64,000 bases of DNA, taken from NCBI GenBank assembly GCA_036244855.1, contig BQKZ01000513.1, forward strand, positions 75,596 through 139,595, in the 5' to 3' direction. Made by a program: the position numbers and the translations under genes. The stretch comes from Temnopleurus reevesii (lineage: Eukaryota; Echinodermata; Echinoidea; Temnopleuroida; Temnopleuridae). Positions 58,601 through 64,000 of this stretch are shown one piece after another (positions within the stretch are counted from its first letter, which is position 1; the number at the start of each line of letters is the position of its first letter). The notes under the pieces are model-generated. The model was not told the origin of the DNA, made no database searches, and saw only the letters and a program-made list of their open reading frames with translations.

Positions 58601-60942
58601 TTACTTGAACTTAACCTCACAATACATCAGCTTAAGATAAAGTCAACCATGAAAAAACAAACCCGTCGGGCATATCTAGATTAAAGTGATATTCTTTTGT
58701 AGTAACGAAAACCACAGAGGAAGGAAAATGTACCAACCGCTGAGCGACAAAATGCTGTTTGTGTCCACTTTCTAGCCGCATTTACATTTACAAATGATAC
58801 ATGATACACGTCATACTGTCAGCCATCTGTCGAGAGAAATGAACATGTGTTTCTAATATCATAAAGCTACAAACAGCTGCTGCTGCATCTATGATGATAT
58901 TAAAGATACTCAAAATATGATGGAATGATGCACTCCATTGTATCAATTATCAAAATTCACATGAAGACACTATCAATGCTTCTGTCAATAGCTATATATA
59001 TCCAGGGCTTGTAACATATATAACACAATCAGTCGTAAATGTTTACCAAAGATGAACAATCAATTGAAAAATTGGTACAGTTATGTGCCAGGCCCCTGAA
59101 GAGGCTAACGTATAGTTATACTGGAATGTAAATGTGATAAATAAATATTAAGTACTATTTTGTCAACAACACAAATATGAGGGATGATATCTAATGGAAC
59201 AAAACAATTCGGTGTAAAGGGAATTTCAACTTTTCGAAGATTAATGTCAAAGGTCAAAGCTGTATAGAAGTCATATTTAAGCCAAAAAGATGAAAATGAA
59301 AGGAGTACAAAGGGGAGATACAATTAAAATGAAAGATAGTGTTGATTCATGAGAAAAAAAAATGCTCTCTTAAAAGAAATGGCAAACCGATGAACCGCGT
59401 GGGAGAAGCTAATAGACCAGTATAAAAGCTATCCCAATAGATTGGCATAAATGTCTTCAGCGCAGCATTGACCTTTAAAAAAGTGCACGAAAATGTATCC
59501 AGAAGAAATCCAGTTGCTTCAAATCATCCCAAGTGGTGATTGGCACGTGAAGGAGGAAACTGTGAATCTAAATTGTACTAGGCATCAACAGGTCTTGAGC
59601 ATTGACTTTCACTAGCTTGAGATTACTCCCGGAACATCCTCTTCACACCTTTTTCTGGTGGCGGAACCGCCCATGGCGCGCAATATCTGGCGCGCATTTT
59701 TTCGGAGGCAAGAGCACTTGTCCTTTGGTGAACCTCACTAGGGGATATCAATGATACATCGTGCTCCCGGTTATGAAATCATAGTTTAGTATGAGAAACC
59801 GAAAAGTGAGGATCTCAGAGTCTGACAAGATCATCGTCAACAAGAGAAGGAGATTTATCAAAAAGACGGAAAAATTGAAAAATGGAAACGATATATTATT
59901 GGTTATTTCAAAATGGGTTTACCTATGGGACTAAGATATATAATTCCAAAACAGATGAAGGCAATAACAACTATTAGAAACATAAACAAAGTTCACCTGG
60001 TATGAATCATGAAACCACAATATGTACGTGATAATGGTAACTTAGATTGGCGAGTTTGCGAAGTGATAGATATATACCTTACTCATTCCTCACATTATAC
60101 ACACCCATTCAAGAATAGCTATAAACAAAGTACTAAAAATCTGTCGTGAAATGTTGTTGCCAACCAGACACATGTTCATTTTTTTCTTCTAAAAAAATAA
60201 AACAATCAAAAAGATGTTTTAGTGCTTCAGGTTGCAACATAATGTCCCAATTCATGTTTCTAAATTCAGCCCCAAAAGTGACAGTTGCCGATTCAAATTT
60301 CAGGACGAGAATATTCTAAATTTAGATTATATCTGACAAGCCTGTGGTAGAAATTACTTTTTGTTACATTGAATCGGTTGTAATCTATCCTGACTGCCTT
60401 CTGATGTTGCAAGAAACCAATAGAAGGTCTTTAAAAATTTACCATTAAACTCTAAAATGAGCCTGTTTTGATGTTAAGCTGTTTGTTCCGGATCTCAAAA
60501 AGGTAACATTTTTCTCTGTCGATCATTTTTCTTTTCGCTCGGCAAACCACAAGCGGTTTCTCAAAGGTAGGATACCACAAGGTTAGAAGCTGTATAAATT
60601 CTTACATTCCAATCATTCGATGGAATGATAAACAGTTTAAAACAAAAATCAATTAACTTTCATGATATTGGATAATACGATATAATGTATTTCCGTAAAA
60701 TTAAGTCAAACGCCAATTCAATGCTACTTTGTAATGTTATTGAAATCGGAACCGCCTTGTGAATGTTATGTCTGCACAGTTCAACACATGACGTACGGAT
60801 CTATTGTCCCATGGCACACTTAATTTGGGGGAAATAGGTTATATCGTGTTTGATATAATCATTCTTATGATTATTAGATAGGAGGAGGTTCTGCTTATTT
60901 TTGTTGATGTTGAAAATGCAATCTGAATTCAAATACACACTA
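55698..60942 (+). other. Intergenic; GC-richer patches, no gene recognised
   Basis: Patches at about 56190-56470 and 59630-59720 are notably GC-richer than their surroundings and unique-looking. The ORF over the first has no recognisable domain. Other sequence is AT-rich. Confidence 0.55.
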
Positions 60943-61054
60943 AAGGCTGACTCACACCTTTGCGATTTTAGCCTGCGTGACGTGGATGCAGCGTTTTTTG
61001 AAAATTGAAAACGCTCCCTGGACGAACAAGGACGCATGTGCATACGGTGAACAG
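60943..61054 (+). mobile_element. Foldback MITE, AAGGCCGACTCAC family, copy 11, left arm only
   Basis: Follows TA with AAGGCTGACTCACACCTTTG, then GCCTGCGTGACG, AAACGCTCCCTGGACG and CATACGGTGAAC. It breaks off before the centre, so the right arm is lost. Confidence 0.85.
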
Positions 61055-64000
61055 TATCCTAATCCCTACAAGTTACAAACATGTTCTAGATGCGTGCAGC
61101 AGCAGTTCCCTACCTTTAAGAAACTAAATACATCGCCGCAAAACCATCTGGGAATAGAGAAAAGGCGCGAAAGATGTAAGAGGAGCTACCCAATCACGTC
61201 CATCAATCGGAAGCCCCTCCCACTTCTCCACAGGGGTATCAAAGTGCCGTTTTCCGCGAATCGTTTACCATGTTCACTTGTCTCTTTTACAGGACTCTAC
61301 AAATCTATATTTTAAATTCAAGGAGACATCTTGGTATTGATCTGGAATTCCATTTATATAGATCGCAGCGTCTTAACAAAAAGATAAAATAAAAAAGTAA
61401 GCAGGCTGTAAAATCAAGATCGAATTAAAAAAGCAAAAGAAAATCAATCATAATAGTATTTAAATTTTGTCGTAAGTCAAGAGACTTATTGTCATAATGT
61501 AAATTACAATCCTATTTTTTCATTTCCAACAGAAATGCAATGCGAAAACAACGAAGTGATGACATACAGTAAAATGAAACGAGTTTTAAGTATCTAAAAT
61601 TTAAAATGATCAAATTGCAGAAAAATGTAATGAAATTTTGTAACTAAACATTTTTGTGCTATTGGGATTTAACATTGAAGGAAGAATTGAACAGGAACAA
61701 AAGAAACGGGGACCTTTTTCTCTCTTTAAATTAATAACGCATATTTTGTAATGCGTTGTGGACACTTGTAGTCATCATTTGGAGCGATGCAACTTTAGTT
61801 CTAATTGACATTCTGAGAATCGAATAATGATCATTATTTCAAAATAATATGCCCCACCTAACAAAGGTCAATGTAATGACAACTATTACTAAGTGTTCTC
61901 TGTATGATTTTAATGTAGGTCCGCTTTCAGCTTGCCATCTATAAATTCCGATGCAGGAAATCGTGTTCGAAGATTAGGAAAATGAAGGCGCTGAATGCCT
62001 AATAAAGCGACTCATCCGATTATTGATGGTTGCAAATTGAAGTAAATGGGTCCACCGTCGCCAACCAATCTAATAGGACACCGATGGTATCCGTGAGAGA
62101 TTGCTCATTTAGCAACGATTTGAACAGAAATCAGGAGAAACTCCCATGATGTGACACGAAACGTTCTGATCAGATTGTAAGGGAAGAAAGAACAACTTGT
62201 GATGGCTTTTAAATATCGATTGGTTTCCTCCGCAGAATACATTTGCCCTGAAACACCACAAACACGGAACAGGTTACCGCAAATGACGAGTCAAGAAAAT
62301 TATATCGTCTCCTCCAGAGAAAGGGGAATAATGTCACCAGTCCTGTGTACGCTACACTTGAAGAGTTGAATACATGTTAAACATATCCTCAAAACTTTTG
62401 AAAATGTTTGTTTTTCGACGTGAAACATTCAAGAGCAATTTTCTGATAAAATTGGCATACAATTTTTTAAGTGAGTTGGTAAAGACTGGTGAATGCCAGT
62501 ACTCAGGATACGTATCTACATGACAATAACATGAAATTGGTAAATACACTAAACAAATTACTATGCTTATGACATAAATGAATTATTGAAGAAACATTTC
62601 CCAACTTGAGCATTAAACACTCAAGGTGGTCGAGTATAGAGAAAAATCCCAGGCACAACCCTAAAAAGCCCAAGCTATTTTGATGTCTCTGTGGCCCAAG
62701 GGGGGGGGGCACATAGTGCCCCCCTAGAGAACGTCCACAATATTTGGTGGATCGAGCTAAAATTTGGCACAGACGTAGAGCAAGTCGTAATCTACAATTT
62801 GGTACCATTGGAATTTCTCAAGGTCACCATGTGAGGACGCAATTCAATAAAATACATTAAAAAAGGGTGAATTTTATCACTTTTCACATATCGTCCATTA
62901 AAAGCAATATTATTAACAGATCTATGACTGGAATGTGGTTTTATTCCCCTTTACTATCTTAGGAACATATTCCATGCCTCTATTGAGAATATTAGATGCA
63001 TTTGAAGGTCAAAATATGACAATAAATGCATCATGTCACATTTTATACAATGTTGGTCATAGAGGGCGCCAGACAGCTTTTGAAAATCTCATGTTATTCC
63101 CTGAAATTTTCACTTTTTAGGCTCCAATCTTCAGCAAATTGATTTTTAGGGCTTTCTGGAAGTNTACACCTACAATCTCTGACATAGAATGTAATTTTTC
63201 TTTTAAACAGTCTATGTAGAACATAAAATATATTTGGCAAATTCATCTTCTTGAAGCTTCAACTGTCAGCATTAGAAATAAAGCCAAATGCCTATTCAAC
63301 ATGTCAAGAGTAGCAATTAGGTTAAGGCCAGGAAATGTTGATTATCTGGCGTTAGCAACAAATCCCTCTGGAAATCCGTTTCACCTTTTATAAATGTTAA
63401 TACAGGCAAAAGTGGGCATTTAAAAAATCAAATGCGATTGTTTGAATACTATCTGCTTTAGCTTTGAGACCCGATCACACCTAGCCAACGTCTTCCCAGC
63501 CATGTCAACGTTCAGGAAATTTTAAAGAAGCTTAGTGCGTATCACGTATTTCCTCGTATACCCTACGTATTCCTACGTTCACAGAGCACGTTTACAGGCC
63601 TCGTCATTGCAGGGCAGGCGTTGGCTATGGACACAATGTTATGATTGACCCTATATAGATTATTCACAAGTCAAATGAAAGAGCTAATTAAACCAGTAAT
63701 TATAATATCAATTATTTCTTGTAATGGATAGCCAAGTATTGGTAAAGAATACACTATTGTATACAAAAGGAGCCACTCTTACTGGGCAGGATATCGGCTA
63801 GCTTGGATCTCGAGTTTATCATACATGTGCAATACATGTTAACAAAATGATTAAATATCATGTTAAAAGTAACATGTTACATTTCTTTTTCTGTCAGATG
63901 ATTTTTTTTTATTCAAATCGCAACAGCTGTCCTCGCACTCTCCGACCTCCTCTTTCACATACATTCATTATGTGAAGACACGAATATAAACATTCTTCTT
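61055..64000 (+). other. Intergenic; repeat-like segments near 62700 and 63480
   Basis: A 9-bp perfect hairpin lies at 62704-62724. The stretch 63460-63640 has CGATCACACCTAGCCAACG and GGCGTTGGCTATGGACACAA, resembling ends of an old palindromic repeat. An N is at 63164. No gene is seen. Confidence 0.55.

Noticed and set aside
62503..62808. 101-codon minus-strand ORF with GGHYVPPPLG
   Set aside because: It crosses a G-run hairpin in repeat-like sequence and shows no recognised domain.

Overview
The window looks like AT-rich nuclear DNA from an invertebrate deuterostome, most likely an echinoderm such as a sea urchin. The organism is an inference. It rests on intron-rich gene structure with GT-AG introns, a LINE/SINE repertoire with the tail type I associate with such genomes, many short palindromic transposons and long simple repeats. 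A few N bases and one 48-base poly-C run beside four Ns mark it as a draft assembly.

Positions 4957-20663 hold the only gene I can recognise with confidence: the last eight coding exons, on the plus strand, of an ALDH1/ALDH2-class aldehyde dehydrogenase. Joined, the exons give 333 residues plus a stop. They align without a gap to human ALDH2 mature residues 168-500, and all visible catalytic residues are kept (Asn169, Lys192, Glu268, Cys302, Glu399). The first third of the protein lies upstream of the window. The active-site neighbourhood mixes ALDH2-like and ALDH1A-like residues, so substrate preference is open.

From 20664 to 64000 I find no further recognisable host gene. A single exon-like minus-strand ORF (34732-34909) is the one candidate. 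This roughly 43-kb stretch is filled with repeats, and a few GC-richer patches could be regulatory.

The most striking content is an abundant foldback MITE family. It has about a dozen copies of up to about 250 bp, each an almost complete palindrome ending in AAGGCCGACTCAC, mostly flanked by TA. Some copies lie in ALDH introns, some are tandem or side by side, and two share an identical 50-base segment. Several further palindromic MITE types occur at 10.1, 19.9, 22.1, 31.9, 42.4, 47.0 and 53.0 kb. There are also tRNA-derived SINE pieces (29.0, 29.4, 44.1-44.4, 51.8 and 55.6 kb), a 5'-truncated CR1/L2-type LINE 3' end (22.2-22.6 kb), a repeat with nuclear-receptor-like half-sites (0-0.5 and 2.2-2.5 kb), a 50-bp minisatellite (38.8 kb), and several CA/TG, CTA and poly-G tracts.
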